Assembly: GCA_958299035.1 (NCBI GenBank)
Contig: CATQJL010000112.1
Coordinates: forward strand, 16,654,880 to 16,718,879
Reading direction: 5' to 3'
DNA: 64,000 nucleotides
Origin: Cylicocyclus nassatus
Taxonomy: Eukaryota; Nematoda; Chromadorea; Rhabditida; Strongylidae
Shown here: piece after piece, positions 33,250 to 46,200 of the stretch
How the letters are laid out: every line of letters starts with the position of its first letter
Position numbering within the stretch: the first letter of the stretch is position 1
Program-made: the position numbers and the translations under genes
The notes under the pieces: generated by a model
The model's database searches: none
The model's input: only the letters and a program-made list of their open reading frames with translations
Told to the model about the DNA's origin: nothing

Positions 33250-35445
33250 TTGTTCAGTTGTCCCAAGACCGCGGATCGTTTTCTGGAAAGCAGCTAAATG
33301 TTTAGATACTTATGCCTACGCAGCATGAGCTCCGAGCCGCTAAAACCGTAAAGGGCAACCTCTGTTCAAAGAACTGTCTAGGTAGCGCTGATGCATCGTG
33401 AAAACTACTAATTCACATCCTTTTCAATACGGTGTTTACAGGTTGTCTCAGTGCAAGTCATGGCGCGGCTAAGGACTTCGCAGCACCTTGCTCATGCCTT
33501 TCGTAGCATTCGCGAACATAACCTCCGGACATTTCCCGCGCTCAGCCCTCATTCGCTGAGCGGGAGAGCACTCAGAGGGCAAGTGCGAGACTGCGCAACA
33601 CGTGAGCAAGTCGGCCGCGGAAACCCCAGCCACTAGAGCTGTGATACTCACGATGAGACAATGCATATTCATGACATATCTTCTGGAGTCTCTTTGGAGT
33701 GAGCCCGAATTCAGCGGCTCGGGTACCTCGCGACCGGCTCGTGGACCGTGCACCGCGCCGGCGAACGTGTAGTCTGAGCAAGCTATTGGTTGGATGCAAT
33801 AATTTTTAAAATTTTCAAGCAAAACTAGCATAGTAAGATATATTTTCGGGAATGAATCTGGAAGACAACCAAAATTTTTGTCGAAATCAGAGGCGGCATG
33901 CCGTAATACTATGAACATGAGGGTCCAACGACTCTATGTCTCTAACTATAGTGGTGTTCTACTCGTCCGAATTCAAAATGAGAGACCTTGGGAAATGCTA
34001 GTTTTCGCCAACTTCGCGCTCTTCAGGGTGCGTTTTCGGAATCAGTGCGTTGATTTACATCAAGTGAGCGAAAAACTACAAGTCGAGGATTTGCCGAGCC
34101 ACTGCCTTCAATCTCCGAAATGACTTGGAGGTGCAAGTGCTGTTGATAAGGTTCAGGACAATAAAAAATTTTTCGTTGTTCACATCACATCAAGGTATGC
34201 CAGTCGGACTCTAAAAACCGAAACTTTAAAAACAGACACTTTTTTTTATCAAATCAGAAGACAAATAAAACTCTTCATGTTCATTAAAAATACCTGAACA
34301 ATCCATAATAAGTGTTAAACCTCATCATTTAGCACTTGTATCAAATCAACATACTCTACATTAGTGTAAAATACAGGCATATGTAGATATAGCTATAGGC
34401 TAGTAGATTTCCCTCTTGATACAGTGTGCTTGCGATGCTGAGTTCTTGCAGTAAAATTTGTGCGTGAACAAGATGTTTTGCCTGTAATGTCGACCACTTG
34501 CGCGTGCAAGATTCTGACATTACAGGCCTGGCTATTCAAGCGCAAATTTGCCGCAAACTATCGGCAACACAAGCAAACTACATTGAGAGGAATTTTATCA
34601 AACATATTAATCTATTTACATTTATTTTCAAAACAAAATAGATTTCCTCCTTACTAAAGTTGCTTAGCTTTTTTGGAGCGTATTCTTTGAGGTCTTCATT
34701 TTTTATCGCCATGATAATCACAGAAACCTGCAACAAGGAGCATATCACTCACCAGTGCGTCAGCTCTGCTTCGCAAAGGCTCGCACTGGCTCTTCTATCT
34801 AGGCCCTACTCATTCTCGCATAATGATGGCATTGGAACTCACCGAGCAATGCCGATTATCACGAACAAAATGTAAACAACTACTCATTCCTAAAGTGTTT
34901 AATGTTAAATCGGTGACTTCGCGTGGATGAGACTTTTTGCACGAAAACAAACGCAAATTTTTATAGGTTTTTCCCATGGTCTTGACATTGCAATAAGAAC
35001 AGCAGTCATTGTGAACTACATCTTTGTGCAAAAATCTCGTCAAATGCTCTGCTACAACCTTGGCAAATTGACCATTTACGCAACCAATACTTTTTGGCGC
35101 CGTTTTTGTAAGGTAATGGACTTTTGATCACTTTTTTGCGCCTAAGTTCATGGCTTGCACATCTACTTGACATAAACATCCACGACTCTGCAAAAAGTAG
35201 AATTAGGGACCCAATTTTGCGGCCCAAATGCAAAGTGGTTCCATTTGAAGCGCAGTTTCTGAGGGATCCACTCAACGAATCTGCTCGTTTTTGCATGTTG
35301 GACTTTCATGCGGGTACCATGCGCTGTGCAACATTTGAGCCCAGGAGGTTGGCTGGAACATGCTCTACGAATTTCATAACAGACACACTCACAGACACAC
35401 ATACACAAAGTCACGTAAACATCCTTAGCCCGTTATTATAAGTCA
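33250..35445. other. No gene recognised
   Basis: Contains a G+C-rich 450-bp stretch at 33450-33780 and a TTAA-type MITE end (GAGCCACTGCCTTCAA near 34,095). I find no splice-bounded coding segment. The 149-codon minus-strand frame at 33469-33918 has no recognisable domain. Confidence 0.4.
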
Positions 35446-35449
35446 TGAT

Positions 35450-35645
35450 TCTCTGACTAACAATAAGAGCCACGAGCACGCTTTGCGTACGTCTGATTAA
35501 CAAGTTTAGGTGTGCTTTTTGACACGTTTTGTTTTACTGTCAGAAATTCACATTCACAAGCTAGTTACACCAAGCGGGTTCAAACATGTTTTTCCACGAA
35601 CTCCGTAGAATGCAAAGCGTGCTCGTGTCTTCTGCTCAGGGAAAG
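35450..35645. repeat. Short inverted repeat (hairpin)
   Basis: AAGAGCCACGAGCACGCTTTGC near 35,466 pairs with GCAAAGCGTGCTCGTGTCTT near 35,612, spaced by about 125 bp. MITE-like but without clear target duplication. Confidence 0.6.
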
Positions 35646-35723
35646 AGACATAGTTTTTGTCCCCTAAAAATGCTCCAATAAGCATCATCTACGTGGCTGC
35701 CTTTCCATTTTTCAACGCTTTAA

Positions 35724-36105
35724 AGACAACGGCTCTGCAAAATGACATTTTGGGATATTAATTTTTTGGGTTCTCCTGGATGAGCTAAATCTGAGGCTGT
35801 GACAGTTTCAATCGATAACCCACCAGGCGTAAAAAATGTTATTTTGCGGATGGAGTATGCCTGCCCTCTAGAGCGCGATTGGCTCGTGTGTGGAGACACG
35901 ACACCTACCCATCTCGGCGGCAATTGAAATATTGGCTTCAGCAGCCACTTTCGCGACTCGCCCAAACGCACTTTTCACGTCTGGAAAAAAGTTATTGATA
36001 TCTTTTGAAGCTGCAAAGCACAGTTATGGTTTAGCTCGTCCAGGAGAACCGGGAAGATGAATATCCCAAGCTTGTCGTTCTGCCGAACTGCTGCCTCTAA
36101 GGGCA
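35724..36105. mobile_element. TTAA-type MITE, relative of 2590-2980
   Basis: Shares GGTTCTCCTGGATGAGCT, CCTGCCCTCTAGAGCGCGAT and CTTTTCACGTCTGGAAAA with 2590-2980, and ends GCCGAACTGCTGCCTCTAA. Inverted arms as in the first copy. Confidence 0.65.
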
Positions 36106-36270
36106 GTGTCCCAGCAAAATTTCGCGCTCCAATTTTTCACCTTTTCAGAGACTTCTCGCCATGCTAAACCCATATCTGGGCTTTTCAGCGCATAAAATTG
36201 GCGAATGAAAATGAGAGAAAGTGAGCTATTTTCAGAGCTCCTCATATGCGCATTCGTTGAAAAAAGCGTG
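36105..36270. mobile_element. Fragment of the 20628-20965 MITE family
   Basis: GGGCAGTGTCCCAGC, TCTCGCCATGCTAAACCCATAT and CTGGGCTTTTCAGCGCATAAA parallel the left arm at 20628. No paired right end was found. Confidence 0.5.
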
Positions 36271-37272
36271 TAATGGGGGGGGGTTACGGGACGAGGAGGC
36301 GGGGTCTGGAAGACTTCCAGAGTGAATTTTAGGCTTTCTCCAGACGCGCTTTTTCGCTGCAGTCACTGATAGGTTAGCTGGGGTGTACCATTGCAAAGTT
36401 ATAAATCTCCGTATCCATTGCTTTGCCAGGACGCTGCCTTTGGCTCCAGCAAATCTAAGGCGCTTATTCGATGTTAACATATTGAAACGATCGAAAGGCA
36501 GCCGCTTTGATGGGTTACCTATGGGAATGGGAACATTTCTGGGGACAGACGATATACATAGCAAAATCGTGTACCTTTGAATTTGCAGACATTCACCACT
36601 CCATGGTAGAAAAAAGCCGCTGCACAAAAAGGACTGGATTGGGAAGAAAAGGATCTTCTGGATTCCATGGATTCCTTCTCCGACTGAAATTTGTTCAATA
36701 AAATTTCCTACATAAGTGTGAAAATGAAAATGTCCCTATTTCCTAGAATCTATTGAAAGTGTTTTGAAAACTGTTAGAAAAATAACCCAGCCGAGAATTA
36801 GCACTATTATAAAACTCACTCAAGATATCGCAGATATGGTCGTAAAAATCCAAGAGGAGGATCACGTGCCGTATTCTCATTTTGGGTCCCTTTTACATCA
36901 CCCACACCAGTGTACTCTGGATTTGGGCACACATTCTCCGTGCTACCGGCGGAAGCCAAATCTTCACTTAGAGAAGACAAATGGCGATTCTTTAAGTTCC
37001 AAAATTTTTGACTCTTCTCTAAACGTAAAAAATACGCACGTAATGAATCAGTGGATCTGATCGAGCTCGTCGATGTTGCGGTGTGAACGGGGTAGCCTAA
37101 ATTCCTCCATATTTGATAAAATATTGACAAAAAACTAGCACAATATGATAGCTTCAGCAGATTAACCAGTTTTGGCTGGGGAATAACCGCGGGCCCATTT
37201 GTGCTGGTATCAGTGAGATCATGGTTGCCATTTGGAAAAGCCTAAAAACAAGCACGATTTTTTGAAAACCCA
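36271..37272. other. Downstream flank of the kinase gene
   Basis: Unassigned DNA. A minus-strand open frame at 37130-36816, after a TTACGTTTAG acceptor-like site, could be an alternative 3' exon of the kinase, but its phase does not continue the catalytic domain cleanly. Confidence 0.35.
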
Positions 37273-40200
37273 TCATGAATGATTCGAAGTAGCAGAACGA
37301 ACTTTTTTCAAAACGGCAAAATACTGCTTCACTTGCTCACTATTGGGGCGCACATCTGGGTCATCATCCCAGCATCTAAAAGAAACACAGCAGATAAATT
37401 TGCTACCAGGATATTAGGTTGAGTCAGTAACTTAGGTTCACTGCCACTTTCTTCTGCAATTAATATAAAATGTACGACTGCCTGAAGAACCTGTCTTTCA
37501 TTGTTGCATTCTTCTGAAGATATTGAATGAGGAGTGAGCAGTGGCGGCCGAGAAGGGCTAGGGGAAGAATGCCGTTAGTTTAAGCCGCCTTTCGCGGCCA
37601 ATTGGTCCTTTTGCAGCATTGTTGTATGTCGTTCCAGGACCAGTAGTCCGGAGGCGGCCCAAACTGGCGGCTTTCGTTCCCCTGCCTTCCGAGAAGTTGC
37701 TTCGAGGAGGGGGGGGGGGGGAGACAACACATTTGCCAAAATGAAGATGCGTGGAGTTAGCCAGGTCTTCAAAAACTTCTTTTTGGAATGCTTTACAAGT
37801 TTTTTGCGGGCCTATACCCCTTAAATCAATTGATGGAGACGTTGAGGCAGCAAGAAAATACAAGGCTAGTTTGAAATCTCATAAGAATGAAGTAGAAAAA
37901 GTACCGCACAATTTCATAACTCGTGCGAGCAAGCCGATTTTACGACTTGTTTTCAAAACGGAAGCCCTGCCTCCCCCTATCCTCGCTCCGCCACTGGAAA
38001 GTTATACTGATTCTCGTAACTAGCGATTCTCGTAACTAGCGCAATCGGGTATCGTCGATTCCCCGATTCGCAGAGGGGGAGCTTTACAGGCATTCGATTG
38101 CTTTGATAAGCTTGTTGAATCTCCACTTTGAAAGCACCTATCAAAACTCTAAAGTGGAAATGAAATAGTATGCTTCTCTTCTTTGAACATCATTGGGATT
38201 TAGTACACCTCCTTAGTTAGGCATTGGACATACTTTACACGACTCCGATCGCTGCGCGATCACTCCATCAGACATGTGTTCCTGACCTGTCGCTCTCAAG
38301 TATTTGAGATGGGTTCCGCCGCATTCGTGCCAGTTTGTGGGGGCGACAGATCGCATGCCATCGCGACCAAAACACTAAACTGTCTTTCGCTTCTGCTCTT
38401 ACGTCTTTTTGCGAACAACGGATGTAGTCTACTAATATCTTCTTTTTTGAATATGTATTGAATTCTTCACTTCGTTTACATCCACCGCTTGGCATGCAGC
38501 AGACTTCTTCTTCCATTCAACACATCTTTCCTTATTCTGAATGCGTCGCATATTGTTTAGTTTGTTGCTTTTACACGCTAAATGAAAACTAGAACTGCGA
38601 TGTAATTTTTATTTTGGGTGTACACTTCACGTCTTTACTCGTGGTATCGACGTGTTGTGCACAATCTCTGAAGTAATTCTAGGGTTTGGTAGCGAAGTGG
38701 CGATTCCGTTGCTCCCCGAAATTTGTCTCCACTGCAATTTCGTCAAGTTGGAACGTATGCAGCACTCATTCTTTAGTAAAGGAGTGAAAAGGAGTGATAG
38801 ATGTTAGACGAATCTAAAAACTCAATAAAGTGTGCGTTCATTCGGGTGTGAGGTGTGAGCTATGAGTTTGTGAAAGGTATGTAGGTAAAATGAGCGACAG
38901 CACTAGTCCCGAAGCTATCGGACGCCGAGGCACTGAATGTCCCAGCGATGGGAATTGCTGAGTCGCCAAAGACCGATGCCTTAGGCTGTTCCTCATTTCC
39001 GATAACTCTAATTGTGAGTTTTATATGGATACGGTAAGCGGTAGAATAAAGCAGTAGTATATTTCTTACTAATAGGTTCCTTTCATTTAGTCCTGCGCTT
39101 CCCCTTTTCCAGCATATCGAACCTTGAAAAGTGAAAGTTCGCACTATCGGTCTCCCTTGTAGATCTGATATCGGTTAAGTGCTTGAGTAGTACGATCAAA
39201 GCATACGTCCGTTTTTGTATGCGCGGGCAAATAACGGAGAACTCACTGATGTACAAGTGATAAAGGCCAAATTCTATTTTAGTTACTCTCAATCCGGACA
39301 TAAATCTCAATACAACCACTAGAACCAAAGGGATAAGCCCATTTTTTGATTGTCATCAAGATTGTCATCAACCATCTAATAGCGTCATAGCCTTTTGGAT
39401 GTGGCATACAAACAAAAGTCACTGATCCGGTAAGCGCACCTTCGTCGTCCACAGAACTCTCTGGAATAATTTCGCAGCAGATTTGCATCTCATCGCGCTG
39501 AGGTGCGACACTTCGCCCAGAAGTCATACGAGTCATAAGTCATACACCGGTCACGAGTCATAAGTCATACACCGGTCAAACCGCAGAAAATTTGTAGTTT
39601 ATTAGTAACTTGCAATACGAAAAAATACACGAAACAAAAAATTTCAAAAAAGACACACGAAACACCATTACAATCACGATCAAAATTACGGCTGAACTTT
39701 TATAATTACACGAGTTGGCATGTCGTGTTTCACCCCGGTTTGAAGCCAGTCCATCGCACTTGACCTCTCATGCAGCTAAACCTACTCTTCTTTTGATTCC
39801 GACTCGTCTTAGATTCGCTTCCTACAACCTACCATGTCTTGATCAGCAAAACAAAATGAGCTTCGCCGCTCATCCTTCATGACTATGGGCATGTGCACAG
39901 ACAGGCACACAGACTTCCTGCTTTGTATGCATAGAGGTTGCTATCGCATGGCCTTTTCTGTGATGGAGTGACATCTCAATACAGAAATTAGTTATGAAAG
40001 CTGTGCATAAGTAATTGCCAGTTTCATATTCTTCTCCGAAGCTTACTACATAGATGATCTTATTCCAGCAATAGCTTACTTACTCGGCTCCGCCCGGTTC
40101 AGTGAAAACTATGATAAAGGTTCCATTCTTATCCGTGCAGAATCTTCCCCTGTGCCACTTCTCCATGCAAATTCCCTGTCCCCGTTTTCTCAGCATGCTC

Positions 40201-43200
40201 ACCTACCCCCTGTGCCAACTTCCAGCCCCGTAGGTGAACTCTGCAAAAAAATCGATAAAATCATAAAAGTAATGGATGATGTTGAAAACTAATATTGTAC
40301 TCGTAATCCCCACCCTCGATTACCCCCCTGTGCAAACTCCCAGCCCCGTAGCTCAGACTTTTTATAAAAAATCGATAAAATCGATAAAAGTAATCGATAA
40401 TCCCGGAAACTAATATTGTATTCGGAATTCCCATGCTTGATTACCCCCCTGTGCCAACTCCCAGCGCCGTAGGTGAACTCAGCAAAAAAATCGATAAAAA
40501 TCGATGACGAAAAGTAGCCAATGACACCCGCCGGGGCCCGAAGTGTATGTGTGCCAAGTTTGGTCCGGATCGGTTCAGAAACGGAATTTTCTATTCGGAA
40601 CATACGTAACACACAGACAGACAGACATACAGAGAGACATACAAACAGACATTCAGCTTTATATATAAGATGGTAGATCCTTTTTTCGCAATGGCTTGAG
40701 CTTCGGGGTGGAAATTCTCATAAATATTTACAACTTAAAAATCGAAAAAATTGAACAACTTCAGAACATGAAAGAGAATGTCTAGCGCTACACTGATTTC
40801 TTTGATGTACTGCCTCAGGCCCAAACGTTCAGCCATCTCATTCCGGGCTTGTGCCAAATGGAAGACACAGCATTGTGTTGTGCCTTGAGGAAAGTTTTTT
40901 CTAACAAGGGAAATCACTTAACTTAGGTCGGCCTTTTGAAATGAGACACACAAATTTAGAATCAGCTCGGAACGCTGATTCCAAATATGCTGTCCTTAGC
41001 TGCGAAGCGTTTCTCTGAAGCGAGTTATGAGCTTTTTCCTGAGCAAAGTTTGCGTGCTGACCGACTTAGGCATGCTACGGCATCGTCATCCAGGTAGTAG
41101 TTCAAATGCATACAACACCCTATCAAAGCCAAATAACTCAGTTTGATGTTTTTTCGACTTCCCGCCACTTTTTAGGCAGATTTTCATTTAATGGCCTTCT
41201 TTCCATATTCATTATATGCCAATTACACAAACTAAAAAGCTCATAACTCGCTTGAGAGGAACGCTTCGCAGCTACTTTCCTGTGAGATTGCTGAGCTTGA
41301 CCAAGATTGTTATGATAATTTTATTGGCTGACGTCGACGTTTCGGCGATCTACGCCTTCTTCGGAGCCTGAAAAGCCTGGAAAGCTTTGCAGCTAAGGAC
41401 AGCATATTTGGAATCAGCGTTCCGAGCTGATTCTAAATATATGTGTCTCATTTCAAAAGGCCGACCTAAGTAAAGTGACTTCCCTGTAAGTGCCCTTATC
41501 GCGACTTGAAATAAAAAAGTTAGAAAAATGAAAGATACAAAAACCTCATCACCTTCTCATAATCTAGAATCAACATGATATCTCCATTCCCCAATTTTTT
41601 TCAGCCAGACAAAAAGAAGCTTGTGAGTTGCGCGATTTTTTCTTTTGATGGCAAACAAATTGATTCCAAAAAATTTCAGCAACTTTGAGTTTCTTCACTT
41701 ATTTCCAAATTCTCAAAACTTTTATCTACACCACGCACTGCGTGGACAATGTATTATTGCCCTTTTTCTATCCCTGCGTGGACAGGGTATCATTGCCTTC
41801 TTTCTCTCCCTGCTTAAATCGTGATAGATTTACCTTAGAATGCGTTCCCGATCAGTGCCCTTAATGAAATTTCAACAACTCTTTCCAAAAATTCAAGAAA
41901 GCAAAGATAATGCCGCGAGCATCTACCGCTACAATTACATCGGAGTAGTAAATATGAAAATGACAATTGAACTTGTAAAAACTCACTCCTCTCCATCCGG
42001 TACTCTTGATCCAATCTTATAATTACTTAGATATCCTATTTTTTCATTCCTTGTTTGTGGTACCTTTTGTATCACAAGTTACTAATAAACTACAAATTTT
42101 CTGCGGTCCTGATCGATACACAATTTGTGGCAATTGCTCGATCTCTAAGGGAATTCTCGCAACACAGCGCAACGAGGTGCAGGCTGCTGAAAAATCTTTC
42201 CGCGAGAAATTGTGGACGACGAGAGCACTTATGGTGACTCAGCCGTGGCACTGGTGCCAGCTCCTCGCGGCCTGCTGCGGCACAAAGCGGCTGCTTGGGT
42301 AACACTTGGTATGCATCCGAGCGCTGTTACTTACGCTGGAACGAGTTTTAGAGTTTGAAGGATCTCTGAATTTATCGAGAAAGGTAGCATGCTTGTTCTT
42401 ATTTGAAATATACACAACAGTCACTGGCAACACTAGAGGCCTTAAATGATGTGTTGCGTTAAATCTGCTTTTCTAGCTTTCTCTCAAAACTTATTCAAAT
42501 CCCGATATTCCTATCTTATTCCCTTCTCTGATAAACCGCGATAATTGTTTTGACTTGAATGAACTTAAAAAACATCGCCATTTCAGATGCTTCAGGCAAC
42601 ACCACGACACCGCCATTATCGTGGAGCCAAAATGCGTACCATTAGATGGTGTAAGCTTCCACAAATTTAATAGTTCCCTCTCTGTTCTCTTTCCAAGAAG
42701 CGGCTAGTCAACAACAGCGCAAGGAAGGCTCCAGACGTGTCCCAAAAAAAGCTCGCAGAAGAAAAAGGCAGGTTGAGGTTTAAAATCGAGACCTCCAGTT
42801 TGAACGTAGATGAATGAAAATGAAAATGTGGATGACTCGCAAAATGACCGAGAAAATATCCGTTTTTGGTAGTAATGAAGTGGACACATACGCTTTGTAA
42901 AATCGTGAAAGCAGAGGATCACAAGAAAGTTCCGGTGGTCGCAGTAAGTTTCGCGCTACATTGAAAACCACAAAACAACGGTCTCCTTGGTACGGAGAAA
43001 GCCTGAAAGAAATAATAATAGTTAGCGTGATCACACATCCGTTGCAAAGAACGAACCGCCTGGCGATGACTTGCCACATTATGATGCCAAAGCTATAGAT
43101 GTCGCACTTTTCGTCGTAGTGCTTGAAAGCTCGAATAACTTCAGGAGCCATTGTTATAGGTGTTCCCTTTTCCATAGTCATTGATTCGTGTAAAGTAGTG

Positions 43201-46200
43201 TAAGTACCAAAATCACATACTTTCAAAGTATGATAACCATTGCAAAGGAGAAGACTGAAAAGATTAGAAGGCAGTATGTTAACCGTTGAGGAAGTGAAAT
43301 TTTACAAACTACTTTTACTTCACTTGGAGAATATTGGTGCAAAACCAAAAAGTGCAAGGTGTGCTAAAGAAACTTTTGTGGAAGTAAACGGGAGCACACA
43401 TTTGCTTGCATATTTTTGAGTACTCAAGGAAAAATTGGCTATTACGAGTTGCCTCTTGCCTTTAAAAGCAAGTTTCACTGAATTTGAGAATACTTTGCGA
43501 AATCGATTTTTTAGCTTACAGTTGTGACCGTGGAATTTGTCCAAAATTGCGGGATTTCCGGGATTCGCGGGATTTTCGGGATTCGCGATGTTTGCGGGAT
43601 TCGCGACTGCACGGGATTTCCGGGATTCGCGGGATTTGCGGGACTTGCGGGATTTAGCTATAACTTCTTTTAAATCCACTTTATTTGCAATCTGCGTGTA
43701 GATTTGGCTTCAGCTTGATGAGACGAATCGTTTGATATACAGTATGTCCGTAATTCGTGGTGAGGGGGTAGACTTACAATGATACCTTGTTGTTCTCTAT
43801 GTTAAGGCTTTTGTGAACATTTATCACAACGTAAATCACGAATAGCAGGTTCTGGTACGAAGTTTTCATTATCGAAAACTATCGCGAAAAATTGGGCAGT
43901 TTTTATTTACCCTCATCACTGATACAAGCATTTTATCATTTATCACTGATAATATCACATTTTTGGATCATTTTTTGCATATGGTAAGGAAAGTGCTGTA
44001 GGAAAAGCTGTGTGAATTTCTATCGCTCTTTCTCTCATTATAAGTGATCTACAGGCTTTTCTAGTTCTATTGCTTGGTGCAATTTGTAGATCCCTCCTGC
44101 AGCAATCGATCGATTTTTCATCGGCACATGCCATTGCTGCCAATTCTTACCTAGAATGGCATTTTTGCTTCAACTCGCTTCACGCCGAAGTTTGGGCTGA
44201 AATTCTGCACCTATATGGAAGATGAACGTGGAAATCGACCGCATGAATTTAAGCCATTCTTATCTGTCGTTGTCATTCATATCATCATTTTATCATTTAT
44301 CACTGACGACACAAAATTGGATCATTTTTGATATACAATAAGAAATGTACTTTAGAAAACGCTGTGTGAGTTTTTATCGCTCTATCTCTTATAGTACAAA
44401 ACCACTCACAGAACATGCAAAATTTCCGGAAATTCCCCAAAATTCATGTGAATCACGCAAATTACGCAGGGCCATAACTTCTTTCCGAATGAGTATATTC
44501 AAAATCCGAAAACAATGTTGTATTCAGCTCGTCAAGGCGAATTTTCTAATATACAGGTTGTCTCCAATATCTTGTTTTCAATAATCTTGAATTTGCATGC
44601 CGACGCCTCTTCGCATGGGTGTAACGCAACAAGCATCACACATAGGAGACTGCCATGGGCACCGTTCGATAGTACTCTTTCACTAGATTATCGTGCGTTA
44701 AACAGCAGCCGAAGACTCTCTTTCAAAAGAGATAGAAGAGCTGATAAACTCTGGAAAAATCAAGGTGTTCCAAGTTCTACTAGCCGTAACTTTCTTTAGA
44801 ATGAACATTTTCGAAATCAGAAAGCAGATTTGTGTTCATCTTGTCAAGTCGAATCCTACTGTATACAGCATGTCCTTGAAATTCCGTTTTCAATTTTTTC
44901 AAAATTTTCTGCGCGCGTAGATTCATAAGGTCGCAACGCAGCGCACATCAAACGTAAAAGACTCTGTTAAGCACTTTTGGATTGTGCTGCTTCCGCAGAT
45001 TATCGAGCGCTAAGAAGCAGCCGGAGAATCTTCTTGAAAAAAGATAAAAGAGCTGGTGAATTCTGGAAAATCGTGTTGTCCCAAATTTTGCCCACAGTGA
45101 CTCTAAAATGAGGAGCTCTACTGCTAAGCAGATGTGATTTTCGTAATCAGCAGGTCAGATAACCTCTATGACCAAGTTTTCAAAGAAATTTGGGTGATTT
45201 GATTTTTCCTCGTTCTACGCCCTGAAGCTCGCCGATGGGTTTTGGTCAAAATGTCGATGACCTTGGATTGTAGAGAAACTTCGCCCAAAGAGGTTTTCGA
45301 GCACGCTGTTTACGAAAATAGTGGTCTTTGAAGAAGACAGGGTCTTTTTGTAGAGATAATGTGAGGTGACTGTAGAGTCACGAAAGTTCGTAGATTTGCC
45401 TGCACTTTTCGCGAATTTGTCAGAAAACTTGCCTGCTTGCTTTTTTAAGTCAAAATCATTGGGAACTGTGCTATCAAAAGGTGCATGCTCAGGCTCCAGT
45501 CTATAAAATTCGCCGAGTTACGAGCCTACGAAAACACGTCCTCATGAATTTCGCTCAAAATGTAAAAATCGCGTATTTCGTCGAAATTCCAGCCTCAGTG
45601 GTTGTATGACATACTGATCCAATCTGTTTACATTGTTTAATGGTCTTAATGTGCTGGATTTGGAAATTAGGTAGATCTGAGCTCAAGCTACGAAGGTACT
45701 TGGATATTCAAATGAGCAGCTGAAGAACGCGCGACCACCATATTCAACTCAATGGGATCCCTTAGGCGAAGTGAGCATATGCAATCAGAATATCATACAC
45801 CACTGAGGGTGGAATTTCGACGAAATACGCGATTTTTACATTTTGAGCGAAATTCATGAAGACGTGTTTTCGTAGGCTCGTAACTCGGCGAATTTTATAG
45901 ACTGGAGCCTGAGCATGCACCTTTTGATAGCACAGTTCCCAATGATTTTGACTTAAAAAAGCAAGCAGGCAAGTTTTCTGACAAATTCGCGAAAAGTGCA
46001 GGCAAATCTACGAACTTTCGTGACTCAGTTACAGTCACCTCACATTATCTCTACAAAAAGACCCTGTCTTCTTCAAAGACCACTATTTTCGTAAACAGCG
46101 TGCTCGAAAACCTCTTTGGGCGAAGTTTCTCTACAATCCAAGGTCATCGACATTTTGACCAAAACCCATCGGCGAGCTCCAGGGCGTAGAACGAGGAAAA

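Larger units (their letters stand above)
40917..41478. mobile_element. Palindromic MITE, later interrupted
   Basis: CACTTAACTTAGGTCGGCC and GGCCGACCTAAGTAAAGTG bound it. Arms pair through TTTTGAAATGAGACACA, GGAACGCTGATTCCAAATAT, TGCTGTCCTTAGCTGC and GCGAGTTATGAGC. A 115-bp insertion at 41274-41388 breaks the right arm. Distantly related in sequence to the arms at 8510-8600. Confidence 0.75.
39580..42107. mobile_element. 2.5-kb interval bounded by a perfect 33-bp inverted repeat
   Basis: 39580-39612 (ACCGCAGAAAATTTGTAGTT continuing to TAACTTG) is the exact inverse of 42075-42107. Perfect termini this far apart suggest a DNA transposon or its deletion derivative. The interval contains a Helitron (40073-40668) and a palindromic MITE (40917-41478), both later insertions. 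No transposase was seen, and no target duplication. Confidence 0.5.

Noticed and set aside
33469..33918. 149-codon minus-strand frame
   Set aside because: No recognisable domain, no splice context, in a G+C-rich stretch that is open in several frames.
42090..42433. Minus-strand frames between kinase exons 5 and 6 as extra kinase exons
   Set aside because: Exon 5 (ending phase 2) joins exon 6 at 37375 in frame and completes the catalytic domain; these frames add no kinase motif and lie beside the 33-bp inverted repeat.
43550..43660. CRISPR-like spaced repeat
   Set aside because: Units are contiguous 9-mers without spacers, in a eukaryotic foldback element.
43320..43679. 119-codon frame rich in SRKSR and NPANPEN
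   Set aside because: Low-complexity translation of the GGGATTTCGC minisatellite.
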